From NCBI GenBank assembly GCA_964407855.1, contig CAYOXI010000004.1, positions 8,177 to 72,176 on the forward strand: a stretch of DNA of 64,000 bases, read 5' to 3'. The position numbers and the translations under genes are program-made. This document shows positions 25,761 to 36,500 of the stretch, one piece after another. Positions within the stretch are counted from its first letter, which is position 1; each line of letters starts with the position of its first letter. This stretch comes from SHZI01 sp964407855. Lineage in GTDB: Bacteria > Pseudomonadota > Gammaproteobacteria > Steroidobacterales > GCA-2729495. The notes under the pieces are model-generated. The model saw nothing but the letters and a program-made list of their open reading frames with translations, did not search any database and was not told the DNA's origin.

Positions 25761-27306
25761 ACCCGGGCCGCCGGCAACCGCGGCGCCACCTGTGCCTGCC
25801 CGTCTCCCAGGGCTTCCCGGACGCGCGCTGGTGCTGGGCGCCGGTGCAGCACTGCCCCTGTCCTTCGCCCCCTTTGGCTACTGGTGGCTGGCGCCGCTGC
25901 TGATCGCGCTGCTTTTCCTCCTGCTGGCTTTCGAGAGCGCCCGGGAGCGGCTGTCCCGGGGCTACTGGTTTGGTGTCGGCGCCTTCTCGACCGGGACCTG
26001 GTGGTTGTACAACAGCATCCACGATATCGGCGGGCTTGCTCCGCCCTTCGCCATCGCGCTGTGCCTCGCCCTGATACTCCTGATGGCAAGCTACACCGGG
26101 GCATGGGGACTGCTCAGTGCGGCTCTGCCCCGCGCCCACCGCGGCTGGCAGCCGCTGGCCGTGATGCCCGGTTCCTGGGTGCTCGTCGAGTGGGTCCGCG
26201 GCTGGCTCTTCACGGGCTTTCCCTGGCTCAGCCTGGGTTATGGGCAGGTCGATGGACCGCTCGCCGCCTGGGCACCGCTGGCGGGCGTGCATGGCGTGTC
26301 GCTGATCGTGGCCCTGCTGGCTGGTGCGCTGGCGGCGCTGGTGGCCGGCGACCGACCCGCCCGCATCACAGCTGTCGCATTGCTGGTGGCGATCGGGCTG
26401 GGGACGGCGGCCCTTCAGGACCGGGAGTGGACCAGCCCGACCGGCGACTCCCTGCAGGTGGCCCTGGTCCAGGGCGGGATCTCCCAGGAGCGCAAATGGC
26501 GGCCCGAGGAACTTGAGTACACGCGGACGCTGTTCCGGGAACTGACCGTGGGGCTGCCGGAGGCCGACCTGATCATCTGGCCCGAAGCAGCGATCCCGGC
26601 TCTCGCCCATGAGGAGGCCGACTTCCTGCGGGGTATTGATGAACTCGCAAAGGCCCGGGAACAGACCCTGATCCTCGGCATCCTCACCTTCGACTTTGCC
26701 ACCGGCGAGTTCCGCAATTCGCTGCTCACGCTGGGCGAGGGCGAGCGCATCTACCACAAGCGCCACCTGGTGCCGTTCGGCGAGTTCTTCCCCGTGCCGG
26801 ACTTCGTCCGCAATGTGCTGCGCCTGATGAACCTGCCCTATACGGACATCACCCCCGGTCTTGAGGGCCAGCTGCCGCTCATCGCCCGGGGCATCGTCCT
26901 GGCGCCCAGCATCTGCTACGAGGATGTCTTCGGGACTGAACTGCGGGATTTCCTGCCGGGGGCCGGCTTGCTGGTGAACGTCAGCAACGACGGGTGGTTT
27001 GGTGACTCGATTGCGCCCCACCAGCATCTGGAGATGGCCCGGTTCCGCGCCCTTGAGTCTGGCCGCTACATGCTCCGCAGCACCAATACCGGGGTCACCG
27101 CCGTGATCGATCACCGCGGTCACATCGTCAGCCGCGGACCGCAGTTCATGGCCGTGGTTGTCACGGGCGAAGTCCGGGCCCGGACCGGAGCGACGCCCTG
27201 GGTGCGCTTCGGCAACGTCCCCGTCCTGGCGGTGGCCCTCGGGTTGTGCGTGCTGCCTCTCGCGTGGTCCGCCGCCGGTTGGCGGCGCGGACGCCCGCCG
27301 CACTGA
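25738..27306 (+). CDS. lnt: Apolipoprotein N-acyltransferase
   Basis: 522 residues, beginning inside the last 23 bases of corC. N-terminal hydrophobic helices are followed by a periplasmic nitrilase-like domain with Glu in IIWPEAAIPA, Lys in IYHKRHLVPFGEFF and Cys in APSICYEDVFG, the catalytic triad. It adds the third acyl chain to lipoproteins in the inner membrane. Adaptor, LptE and another lipoprotein in this window are predicted substrates. Confidence 0.96.
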   Translation: MATLLRPEPGPPATAAPPVPARLPGLPGRALVLGAGAALPLSFAPFGYWWLAPLLIALLFLLLAFESARERLSRGYWFGVGAFSTGTWWLYNSIHDIGGLAPPFAIALCLALILLMASYTGAWGLLSAALPRAHRGWQPLAVMPGSWVLVEWVRGWLFTGFPWLSLGYGQVDGPLAAWAPLAGVHGVSLIVALLAGALAALVAGDRPARITAVALLVAIGLGTAALQDREWTSPTGDSLQVALVQGGISQERKWRPEELEYTRTLFRELTVGLPEADLIIWPEAAIPALAHEEADFLRGIDELAKAREQTLILGILTFDFATGEFRNSLLTLGEGERIYHKRHLVPFGEFFPVPDFVRNVLRLMNLPYTDITPGLEGQLPLIARGIVLAPSICYEDVFGTELRDFLPGAGLLVNVSNDGWFGDSIAPHQHLEMARFRALESGRYMLRSTNTGVTAVIDHRGHIVSRGPQFMAVVVTGEVRARTGATPWVRFGNVPVLAVALGLCVLPLAWSAAGWRRGRPPH

Positions 27307-27331
27307 CCGCTGGTCCCTGCCGTTGTATCCT
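27303..27331 (+). promoter_or_regulatory. Predicted leuS promoter
   Basis: -35 CTGACC (overlapping the lnt stop codon), 17-base spacer, -10 TATCCT, followed by the GC-rich discriminator TGCGGCCCC. The predicted leader is about 24 bases. Confidence 0.5.
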
Positions 27332-27361
27332 TGCGGCCCCTGACGCAGCCCGATCCCGACC

Positions 27362-29963
<2,602 letters not shown>

Positions 29964-29977
<14 letters not shown>

Positions 29978-30461
29978 GCGCTGCCGGCGAGGTGGGTTGC
30001 TCGCCGTGCTGCTGCTGGTGGCCGGCTGTGGCTTCCAGTTTCGCGGTCCCGCCGGAATCCCGCCCGATATGGGAGTCATCCACATTCAGACGGGCGACCG
30101 GTACTCGCCGTTTTACCGGGAGCTGGTGACCGCCCTGCGTCGAAGCAAAGTGCAGCTGAGCGACGATCCCGCCAGGGCGCAAACCATCATCCGGGTTCTT
30201 GTTGACGACACGGGCCGGCGTCTGCTGTCTGTCACGGCGCGCAATGTGCCGGCTGAATACGAGATCTACTACCGGCTGCGATTCGCCGTGGACCGGGATG
30301 GCGGCGAGGTGGTGCCAGTCGAGCAGCTCTCCCTGGCCCGAACCCTGGCCTTTGACGAGACCGAGGTGCTCGGCAAGGCGGGCGAGGAGGAGAGCATCCG
30401 CCAGGCCATCGCCAGGGACATGGTCGGCCTGGTAACCCGTCGTCTGGCGGCCGTGCGCTGA
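29964..30461 (+). CDS. lptE: LPS-assembly lipoprotein LptE
   Basis: 165 residues. A lipoprotein signal ends LLLVAGCGF (lipobox VAGC), followed by the LptE fold with FQFRGPAGIPPDMGVIHI. The start is the ATG inside the end of leuS; the frame is open further upstream without family similarity. LptE plugs the LptD barrel and helps insert LPS into the outer membrane. The leuS-lptE pair is conserved; the usual next gene, holA, is 6 kb away here. Confidence 0.93.
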
Positions 30462-30468
30462 CCGCCCC

Positions 30469-31170
30469 GTGAAGTCTGGCCGCCGTCTCTCCCGGCTGCT
30501 GCTGAAGGGCCTGCTGGCAGCCATTCTGCTGACCCTGCTCCTCGTGCTGCCCCTGCGCTGGATGCCACCGCTCACTTCCAGCTTCATGGTGCAGAACTGG
30601 TGGTCGCAGGACGGGCTGTGGGCCCGGGTAGCCTACGACTGGGTGCCGGGCACGGCCATCAGTCCGCTGGCTGCCCGGGCCGTGCTCGCTGCCGAGGACC
30701 AGAAGTACTTTGCCCATGCCGGCTTCGACATGGCGTCCATCCGCAAGGCCTGGGATGGCAATGCCCGGGGTCGGCCGGTGCGGGGTGCCTCGACCATCAG
30801 CCAGCAGGTGGCGAAGAACCTCTGGCTCTGGCCGGGCCGCAGCTGGTTGCGCAAGGGCCTGGAGGCCTGGTTCACGGTCTGGCTTGAACTCCTGCTGCCC
30901 AAGGAGCGGATCCTCACGATCTACCTGAACATTGCCCAGTTCGGTCCGCATACCTTCGGTGTCGAAGCGGCCGCCCGGGAATACTTCGGCAAGGCCGCCA
31001 CTGGCCTCAACCCGGAGGAGTCGGCGCGCCTGGCTGCCGTGCTGCCCAATCCCCGGACCTACAGCGTCCGCAATCCCGGGCGTTACGTGCTTGATCGCCA
31101 GGCCTGGATCCAGGGCCAGGCCCGGCGCCTGGATGTGGCCATGCGCGGGCGCTGGCCTGGCCGCGACTGA
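30469..31170 (+). CDS. mtgA: Monofunctional peptidoglycan transglycosylase
   Basis: 233 residues with GTG start 7 bases after lptE. One N-terminal membrane helix precedes a GT51 domain with the catalytic Glu region LAAEDQKYFAHAGFD and GASTISQQVAKNLWLW, and the later motif KERILTIYLNIAQFG. It polymerises lipid II into glycan strands and has no transpeptidase domain, in agreement with the MtgA length (E. coli 242). Confidence 0.95.
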   Translation: MKSGRRLSRLLLKGLLAAILLTLLLVLPLRWMPPLTSSFMVQNWWSQDGLWARVAYDWVPGTAISPLAARAVLAAEDQKYFAHAGFDMASIRKAWDGNARGRPVRGASTISQQVAKNLWLWPGRSWLRKGLEAWFTVWLELLLPKERILTIYLNIAQFGPHTFGVEAAAREYFGKAATGLNPEESARLAAVLPNPRTYSVRNPGRYVLDRQAWIQGQARRLDVAMRGRWPGRD

Positions 31171-31209
31171 GCGGTTAGGCTCCCCCGCGTTACCCACGGA
31201 GTAGAACGA

Positions 31210-31593
31210 ATGGCGCTGGTCGCAGTTGTGATTGCCCTCGCTGTGCTTGAGTTCCTGGTCTTCGGGATGCTGGTGGGCCGCGCCCGGGTGCGCTGCGGCG
31301 TCCAGCCCCCGGCCACCACCGGGCATCCGGTTTTCGAGCGCTATTTCCGGGTGCAGCAGAACACCATGGAACAGCTGGTGGTCTTCATTCCCTCCGTCTG
31401 GCTGTTCGGTCTGTACGTGAGCCCCCTGTGGGCAGCAGGACTTGGTGTGCTGTTCGTCATTGGCAGGGCGCTGTACCTCACCGGCTATGTGGAGGAGCCC
31501 CGCAAGCGTTTCGCCGGCTTTGGCCTCTCCTTCCTCCCGAATGTCATCCTGGCCCTGGGCGCGCTCGTGGGGGCGGTACTGAGCATCGCCTGA
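31210..31593 (+). CDS. MAPEG family membrane protein
   Basis: 127 residues with about four membrane helices. The RVQQNTMEQLVVFIPS and RALYLTGYVEEPRKR segments are typical of the MAPEG group (glutathione-dependent membrane enzymes of the eicosanoid type). The bacterial role is unknown. GGAG lies 10 bases before the ATG. Its stop codon overlaps the start of the next gene (TGATG). Confidence 0.88.
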   Translation: MALVAVVIALAVLEFLVFGMLVGRARVRCGVQPPATTGHPVFERYFRVQQNTMEQLVVFIPSVWLFGLYVSPLWAAGLGVLFVIGRALYLTGYVEEPRKRFAGFGLSFLPNVILALGALVGAVLSIA

Positions 31594-32378
31594 TGCTGCT
31601 GGAGCCTCGCCAGGCAGCTCCCGGAGCCCTGCTGCGCTGGTCTGCCCAGGCTGTGGAGCTGATTGCGCGCGGCGCCGGCTTCTGGCTGGGACTGATGCTG
31701 CTGCTCTGTCTCGCCATCTTCGCCAGCCAGCGGCTGCCCCTGCTCGGCGGGATGCTGGCGCTCATGGCCTTCTTCGGCAGTACCCTGGCCGCGGCCGCGC
31801 TCGATCAGCCGGGTTCGGCGACCCTGGCCGGCGCGCTCAGCCTGCTGCGATCCCGGGGCCGCAGCATCCTGCTGTTTGCGGGCGTGATCTCCTGCGCCGG
31901 AGGGCTGGTCTGGATCCTGCTGCTGGCGAGGCCGGAGGTTTCGTGGTGGAACATCCTCTATACCAACCGCAATGTCGTCGAGGTGCTGTCGGAGGACTGG
32001 TTCATTGCGCTGCGCCAGATCTTCGTCTACCCGGCATTCGCGCTGGGCCTCTGCTACTTCGGCCTGAACATTCCCGGTCTTACCTCGTTCTTCCAGTTTG
32101 CCTGCCACACCCTGCTCGGACTGCCGTTCCGGGATGCCTATCGGCTCGCTGCGGCGGCCCAGATGAAGAACCTCACGCCCATGCTGGGCGTGGGACTGCT
32201 GTTCATCGTGCTGCCGGTAGTCGCCGTGCTGCTGCTGCCACCGGCCGTGCCGCTGCTGTATTGCTACCTGGGGGCGCTCGCCTACGTCAGCTTCCGTGAA
32301 ATTTTCCTCGGCCGGCCGGACAACCGGCTGCGGGAGCGACAGGCGGTCCCGGCTGGCACGGCGGGGCAGGCTGCGTAA
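31593..32378 (+). CDS. Unknown multi-pass membrane protein
   Basis: 261 residues starting MLLEPRQAAPGALLRW, chosen because the ATG overlaps the previous stop. About six hydrophobic segments: near residues 25-45, 50-70, 90-112, 145-165, 195-230. Ends in a basic tail. I do not recognise the family; the layout (pairs of helices with a FQFACHTLLGLPFRDAYRLA loop) could belong to a poorly described inner-membrane family. Translationally coupled to the MAPEG gene. Confidence 0.75.
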   Translation: MLLEPRQAAPGALLRWSAQAVELIARGAGFWLGLMLLLCLAIFASQRLPLLGGMLALMAFFGSTLAAAALDQPGSATLAGALSLLRSRGRSILLFAGVISCAGGLVWILLLARPEVSWWNILYTNRNVVEVLSEDWFIALRQIFVYPAFALGLCYFGLNIPGLTSFFQFACHTLLGLPFRDAYRLAAAAQMKNLTPMLGVGLLFIVLPVVAVLLLPPAVPLLYCYLGALAYVSFREIFLGRPDNRLRERQAVPAGTAGQAA

Positions 32379-32468
32379 CTTGCAACCGCCCCCGCAACTG
32401 GGCGACGATTTGATGCTGCGGTCTGACGTGGGCCGCACCGGCCGCCGGTACTTCCAGGAGAGTGATCA

Positions 32469-32966
32469 ATGACCCGACCGGCGCGCGCCGCCGCAATTCT
32501 CGGCTGCCTGGCATTCCTGGCCGGCTGCTCACAGCCGGATACCCCCCGGGTCGAGGGGCCGCTGGCCATCGAGATCCTCGAGCTCTGCACCGTCTGCGTC
32601 GAGGTGCTCCGCTGCGAGGGTGAGGGCCGGCAGACCGCCTACGTGATGGACGAAAAAGGCGCCTGGGGCCAGATCATCACGATCTGGGCGTACTTTGCCG
32701 ACGTCTTTCGTCCCAGGACCGAGGACTTCCGTGGGCTGACCGTCTATGAACTCGCCGACGACCAGACCACCGTGCTTTCGAAGTCGGCCGGCCTGGAGGC
32801 GCGGCTGGATGTCTGGAATCGCCGGGTCGAACTGCCTGACGCCGTGGTCGACCAGTCGACCGGCAACTGGCTCGGCACCGACGGCAGGATACTCGGCACC
32901 TGTGTCCACCTCGCCCCGAACGACGGCCGCGCGCTGGCGGCAGTCCTTGCGGGCAGCTCGAACTGA
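32469..32966 (+). CDS. Unknown lipoprotein
   Basis: 165 residues with signal MTRPARAAAILGCLAFLAGC (lipobox LAGC, acylated Cys at 20). The mature part has a Cys cluster CTVCVEVLRC near residues 38-47 and no domain I recognise. Position +2 is Ser, which favours the outer membrane. CAGGAG lies about 8 bases before the ATG. It lies between two membrane-protein genes on the same strand. Confidence 0.75.
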   Translation: MTRPARAAAILGCLAFLAGCSQPDTPRVEGPLAIEILELCTVCVEVLRCEGEGRQTAYVMDEKGAWGQIITIWAYFADVFRPRTEDFRGLTVYELADDQTTVLSKSAGLEARLDVWNRRVELPDAVVDQSTGNWLGTDGRILGTCVHLAPNDGRALAAVLAGSSN

Positions 32967-32989
32967 ACACTCAAGTACGGAGACCGCCC

Positions 32990-33508
32990 GTGACGAGTAT
33001 CGGCATTACGGCCCATCCCGCCTTTGGCTGGCAGCTCATCAAGTCCCGGCCCCTGAAGGGGCTCGGCATCGGTTTTGTGCTGTTTCTCCGGTATTTCTAT
33101 GGACTGTTCTACCTGTTTTCCACGATCAACAAGATCCGGCAGAACTACATGTTCAGCGACTATCCGCTGCAGGTCTTTACCGACCAGCTGGCGAAGATCA
33201 ATCCTGACGGCATCATGGCCGCCTGGATGACGGCATTCACGATCCCCTACTACCGGTTCGTCGGGTTCATGGTCACGATCATCTGGGCGGCCGTTGCGAT
33301 CGGACTGCTGCTCGGCCTGTGTACGCGCTGGGCCGCTGCGCTGGCAATCTTCGCCACGATCAATATCGGGCTGGGGGGCTTCTACGATCACTCGCTGATC
33401 GTGCTGGGGCTGTGGGCGCTGTTGTTCGTGGTACTGCCAACCGGCCACTGGTTCGGCCTCGACCGGCGGCTGCATCAGCGCTACCCACAGTCGATCCTGT
33501 TCCGGTAG
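32990..33508 (+). CDS. DoxX/DoxD-like membrane protein
   Basis: 172 residues, GTG start, four to five membrane helices. The pattern RYFYGLFYLFSTINKI near the first helix and the WAAVAIGLLLGLCTRWAA helix, followed by a GLWALLFVVLPTGHWFGLD ending, resembles DoxX-like proteins and the small subunit of thiosulfate:quinone oxidoreductase. The specific function is not determined. It converges with hisI, 41 bases apart. Confidence 0.65.
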   Translation: MTSIGITAHPAFGWQLIKSRPLKGLGIGFVLFLRYFYGLFYLFSTINKIRQNYMFSDYPLQVFTDQLAKINPDGIMAAWMTAFTIPYYRFVGFMVTIIWAAVAIGLLLGLCTRWAAALAIFATINIGLGGFYDHSLIVLGLWALLFVVLPTGHWFGLDRRLHQRYPQSILFR

Positions 33509-33549
33509 ACAGGCGCGGCTGCCGGCGCCGTGGCCCGACCGGCGCCGGG

Positions 33550-34038
33550 CTACAGCTGGGTGGGGTTGGGCTGGCCCGGGTAGACGACTTCCGGGTCAAA
33601 GACCTTCTCGGTGGCCGTGAAGGTCAGGGGCAGGGGCCCCACATGGTCCGCTGCCGACGGGCCGACCGGCACTTCCCGGTAGAAGCAGCTCCGGTAACCC
33701 ACATGGCAGCTGGCCCCGCCCGTGATGTCCACCCGCAGCCAGACGCAGTCCTGGTCGTCGTCAATCAGCAGCTGGCGCACGGTCTGCACGAGGCCGCTGG
33801 TTGCGCCCTTGTGCCAAAGCACCTGGCGGCTGCGGCTGAAGTAATGCGCCTGTCCCGTCTCGATGGTGCGGGTGAGCGCTTCCGCGTTCATGTACCCGAC
33901 CATCAGCAGCTCGCCGGTCGAGTAGTCGGTCGTGACTGCCGCGATCAGGCCCTGGGCATCGAACTTCGGCGCCAGTTCGTGGCCTTCTTCCACCTGCTCC
34001 ACGGTGCGTCGCGGGGCGAAAATCACGTTTGTATCCAT
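33550..34038 (-). CDS. hisI: Phosphoribosyl-AMP cyclohydrolase
   Basis: 162 residues. The PRA-CH core has SRSRQVLWHKGATSG, the metal-binding aspartates in IDDDQDCVWLRVD and the cysteines of GGASCHVGYRSCFYRE. It opens the ring of PR-AMP in the third step of histidine synthesis. There is no HisE pyrophosphohydrolase fusion, and a C-terminal tail of about 40 residues follows the core. It stands outside any his operon, divergent from cysS. Confidence 0.93.
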   Translation of the reverse strand: MDTNVIFAPRRTVEQVEEGHELAPKFDAQGLIAAVTTDYSTGELLMVGYMNAEALTRTIETGQAHYFSRSRQVLWHKGATSGLVQTVRQLLIDDDQDCVWLRVDITGGASCHVGYRSCFYREVPVGPSAADHVGPLPLTFTATEKVFDPEVVYPGQPNPTQL

Positions 34039-34069
34039 GTCGACCGGGAGTCCCGCTGCTGCCGGGGGC

Positions 34070-34080
34070 TATTATAGCGG
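34070..34080. promoter_or_regulatory. Overlapping -10 boxes between hisI and cysS
   Basis: The 20-base quasi-palindrome around here (GGGGGCTATTATAGCGGCCC) reads TATAAT on the minus strand toward hisI and TATTAT on the plus strand toward cysS, each followed by a C-rich stretch. No good -35 is visible for either. If both are used, transcription from one side would exclude the other. Confidence 0.4.
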
Positions 34081-34102
34081 CCCCAAACCAGCCCGCCGCC
34101 AG

Positions 34103-35500
34103 ATGTCGCTGAACCTCTACAACACCCGCACCCGGCAAAAGGAGCCCTTCATCCCGCTGATCCCGGGCGAGGTGACCATGTACGTCTGCGGGCCAACAGT
34201 TTACAGCTATCCCCATATCGGCAACGCCCGGCCGGCCGTGGTATTCGACGTGCTGGCCCGCCTGCTGCGCATGCGTTACCGCCTCACCTATGCGCGGAAC
34301 ATCACCGACATCGACGACAAGATCAACCGGTCCGCCGCCGAGCAGGGTGTGCCGATCTCGGACATAGCTACCCGCTACGCGGCGGTCTACCGGGAAGACA
34401 TGCGGGCGCTGGGCGTTGCCCCACCCGACCTCGAGCCACTCGCGACGGAGCACCTGCCGGCGATCATCGGGATGATCAGCACCCTCGTCGACACGGGGCA
34501 CGCCTACGCGGCCGAGGACCATGTCCTGTTCCGGGTTGGTTCCTATCCGGACTATGGCTCGCTGTCCCGCCGGGACCAGCGGGAACTGCTGGCCGGTGCC
34601 CGGGTGGATGTGGCGCCGTACAAGGAAGGCCCGGCCGATTTCGTCTTGTGGAAGCCCTCATCGCCGGAGCAGCCGGGCTGGGACAGCCCCTGGGGCCGGG
34701 GCCGTCCGGGCTGGCATATCGAGTGCTCGGCGATGGTTGCGGCCCATCTCGGCACGACGATCGACATACATGGCGGTGGCAACGACCTGATCTTTCCCCA
34801 CCACGAGAACGAAGTGGCCCAGAGCACCTGTGCCCACCGGGGCGAACTCTTTGTCCGCTACTGGCTGCACAACGGCTTCGTCAACGTCGATCACGCCAAG
34901 ATGTCCAAATCCCTGGGCAATGTCCTGCTGGTGCGCGATCTCCTGAAGGAGGCGCCCGGCGAAGCGATACGCCTCGCGCTGCTGTCAGCCCACTACCGGC
35001 AGCCGCTGGACTGGACGGGAGAGGTGCTGCCTGAGGCCCGGCGCAAACTGGACCGGCTTTACGGCGCCCTGCGGGCCGTGCCGGACGCGCCGGCGGCAGG
35101 CAATGGCTCAACCGGTGAGAGTGACGGCATTCCCGATCCCTGCCTGGCTGCCCTCGAGGACGACCTCAATACGCCGAAGGCGCTCGCTGTGCTGTTCGAC
35201 CTGGCACGGGACATCAACCGCTCAGCCGATCCGGCTGAGCGGTGCCGGCTGGCTGGCCAGCTGCGGGCGGGTGGGGCGCTGATGGGCCTGCTGGCGGAAA
35301 GCCCGGAGGCCTGGCTGCAGGGAGCCACCGGTGAAGGCCTGACCGCCGGGCAGGTCGAGTCCCTGCTCGCACAGCGGCTGGCGGCAAGACGGCAGCGGGA
35401 TTTTGCCGCCGCCGACCGGATTCGTGATGAACTGGTGGTCGCCGGCATCGTGCTCGAGGACGGCCCCGACGGCACCCGGTGGCGACGGGTGGCCCAATGA
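34103..35500 (+). CDS. cysS: Cysteinyl-tRNA synthetase
   Basis: 465 residues (E. coli 461) from MSLNLYNTRTRQKEPFIPL; the longer open frame upstream runs antisense into hisI and is not used. HIGH-type motif YSYPHIGNARP, zinc ligands including Cys in YVCGPTVYS, and AKMSKSLGN as KMSKS. It charges tRNA-Cys. Its stop overlaps the sufE start (ATGA). Confidence 0.97.
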   Translation: MSLNLYNTRTRQKEPFIPLIPGEVTMYVCGPTVYSYPHIGNARPAVVFDVLARLLRMRYRLTYARNITDIDDKINRSAAEQGVPISDIATRYAAVYREDMRALGVAPPDLEPLATEHLPAIIGMISTLVDTGHAYAAEDHVLFRVGSYPDYGSLSRRDQRELLAGARVDVAPYKEGPADFVLWKPSSPEQPGWDSPWGRGRPGWHIECSAMVAAHLGTTIDIHGGGNDLIFPHHENEVAQSTCAHRGELFVRYWLHNGFVNVDHAKMSKSLGNVLLVRDLLKEAPGEAIRLALLSAHYRQPLDWTGEVLPEARRKLDRLYGALRAVPDAPAAGNGSTGESDGIPDPCLAALEDDLNTPKALAVLFDLARDINRSADPAERCRLAGQLRAGGALMGLLAESPEAWLQGATGEGLTAGQVESLLAQRLAARRQRDFAAADRIRDELVVAGIVLEDGPDGTRWRRVAQ

Positions 35501-35940
35501 CTGCGCTGTCCCGCAATCCGGCCCAGCCCATCGCGGCGGCGGAGCGGGAACTGGTGGAGGAGTTCGCGCTGTTCGACAACTGGATGGATCGCTACCAGTA
35601 CATTATTGACCTGGGTCGGCAGCTGCCGCCTTTCCCGGAAAGCGAGAAGCTTGAGGAGCGCAAGATCAAGGGTTGCCAGTCCCAGGTGTGGCTGCTGACC
35701 AGCCCACGGGAGGACCGCCTCGACTTCCAGGCCATCAGCGACTCGGCAATCGTCTCCGGCCTGATCGCGATCCTCATGCGCATCTACAGTGGCAGGCCGG
35801 CTCGCGAGATTCTCGCCACGCCGCCGTCCTTCATCACCGCCATCGGCCTCGATCAGCATCTCAGCCCGACCCGCAGCAACGGACTGCATGCCATGCTCCA
35901 GGCCATTCACCAGGCTGCGGCGGCATGTGTGGCGGAGTGA
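35497..35940 (+). CDS. sufE: Cysteine desulfuration protein SufE
   Basis: 147 residues. The sulfur-accepting Cys lies in ERKIKGCQSQVWL near residue 60, and the fold continues with SDSAIVSGLIAILMRIYSG. SufE takes persulfide sulfur from SufS/CsdA and passes it to Fe-S assembly. No suf operon is nearby. It is coupled to cysS in front (ATGA) and yidD behind (GTGA). Confidence 0.93.
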   Translation: MTALSRNPAQPIAAAERELVEEFALFDNWMDRYQYIIDLGRQLPPFPESEKLEERKIKGCQSQVWLLTSPREDRLDFQAISDSAIVSGLIAILMRIYSGRPAREILATPPSFITAIGLDQHLSPTRSNGLHAMLQAIHQAAAACVAE

Positions 35941-36203
35941 AGCAGGTGCCCGGCGCCGGCGCCCGGCTGGCCCTGATGCTGATCCGCGGCTATCAGCGCC
36001 TGCTGTCGCCGTGGCTCGGCACGAACTGCCGTTATCTGCCCACCTGCTCGGCCTATACGGCGGAGGCGATCGAACGTTTTGGCCTGTTGCGGGGTGCCTG
36101 GCTCGGCATCCGGCGCCTCGGCCGCTGCCATCCCCTGGCGACCGCCGGGCTCGATCCGGTGCCCCGGGATTATGTCTGGTGGGGCCGCGAATCCTCGTCC
36201 TGA
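35937..36203 (+). CDS. yidD: Membrane protein insertion efficiency factor YidD
   Basis: 88 residues from a GTG overlapping the sufE stop. The YidD signature is present: LIRGYQRLLSPWLGTNCRYL, PTCSAYTAEAIERFGLLRG and RLGRCHPLATAGLDPVP with three conserved Cys. YidD assists YidC-dependent membrane insertion. Usually it lies between rnpA and yidC; here it is in a sufE context. Confidence 0.93.
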   Translation: MKQVPGAGARLALMLIRGYQRLLSPWLGTNCRYLPTCSAYTAEAIERFGLLRGAWLGIRRLGRCHPLATAGLDPVPRDYVWWGRESSS

Positions 36204-36230
36204 ATCCCTGATATAGTCCGGCCAAATCCG

Positions 36231-36485
36231 ATGGATAAACGTCTGCTCGATATCGTTTGCTGCCCCGTGACCCAGCTGCCCCTGCAGCTGCTGGACAGCG
36301 AGCGCCTGACCCGCCTCAATGCCGCCATTGCGGCTGGCAACCTCCAGACCCGCGATGGGCGGGCCGTCGCCGATACCCTGCCGGAGGCTCTCGTCACGCG
36401 GGATGCGCGCCTCGTCTATCCGGTGCGGGCCGGTATCCCCCTCCTGCTCGAAGAGGAGTCCATTGACTGGCAACAACTTGCCTGA
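36231..36485 (+). CDS. Trm112/YcaR family protein, long variant
   Basis: 84 residues. The start MDKRLLDIVCCP and the end VYPVRAGIPLLLEEESI match YcaR (UPF0434), but about 28 residues are inserted in the middle and the CxxC zinc pair is missing (CPVTQ instead of CPVC). This longer form resembles that of Xanthomonadales. TATAGT lies 13 bases before the ATG. The function is unknown; kdsB, its usual neighbour, is absent. Confidence 0.88.
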   Translation: MDKRLLDIVCCPVTQLPLQLLDSERLTRLNAAIAAGNLQTRDGRAVADTLPEALVTRDARLVYPVRAGIPLLLEEESIDWQQLA

Positions 36486-36500
36486 GCGTTCTGCTGCCGG

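Noticed and set aside
25603..27303. 566-codon open frame on the minus strand
   Set aside because: Antisense to lnt, which has a complete catalytic triad; the reverse frame is rich in Gly, Arg, Gln and His, a shadow pattern.
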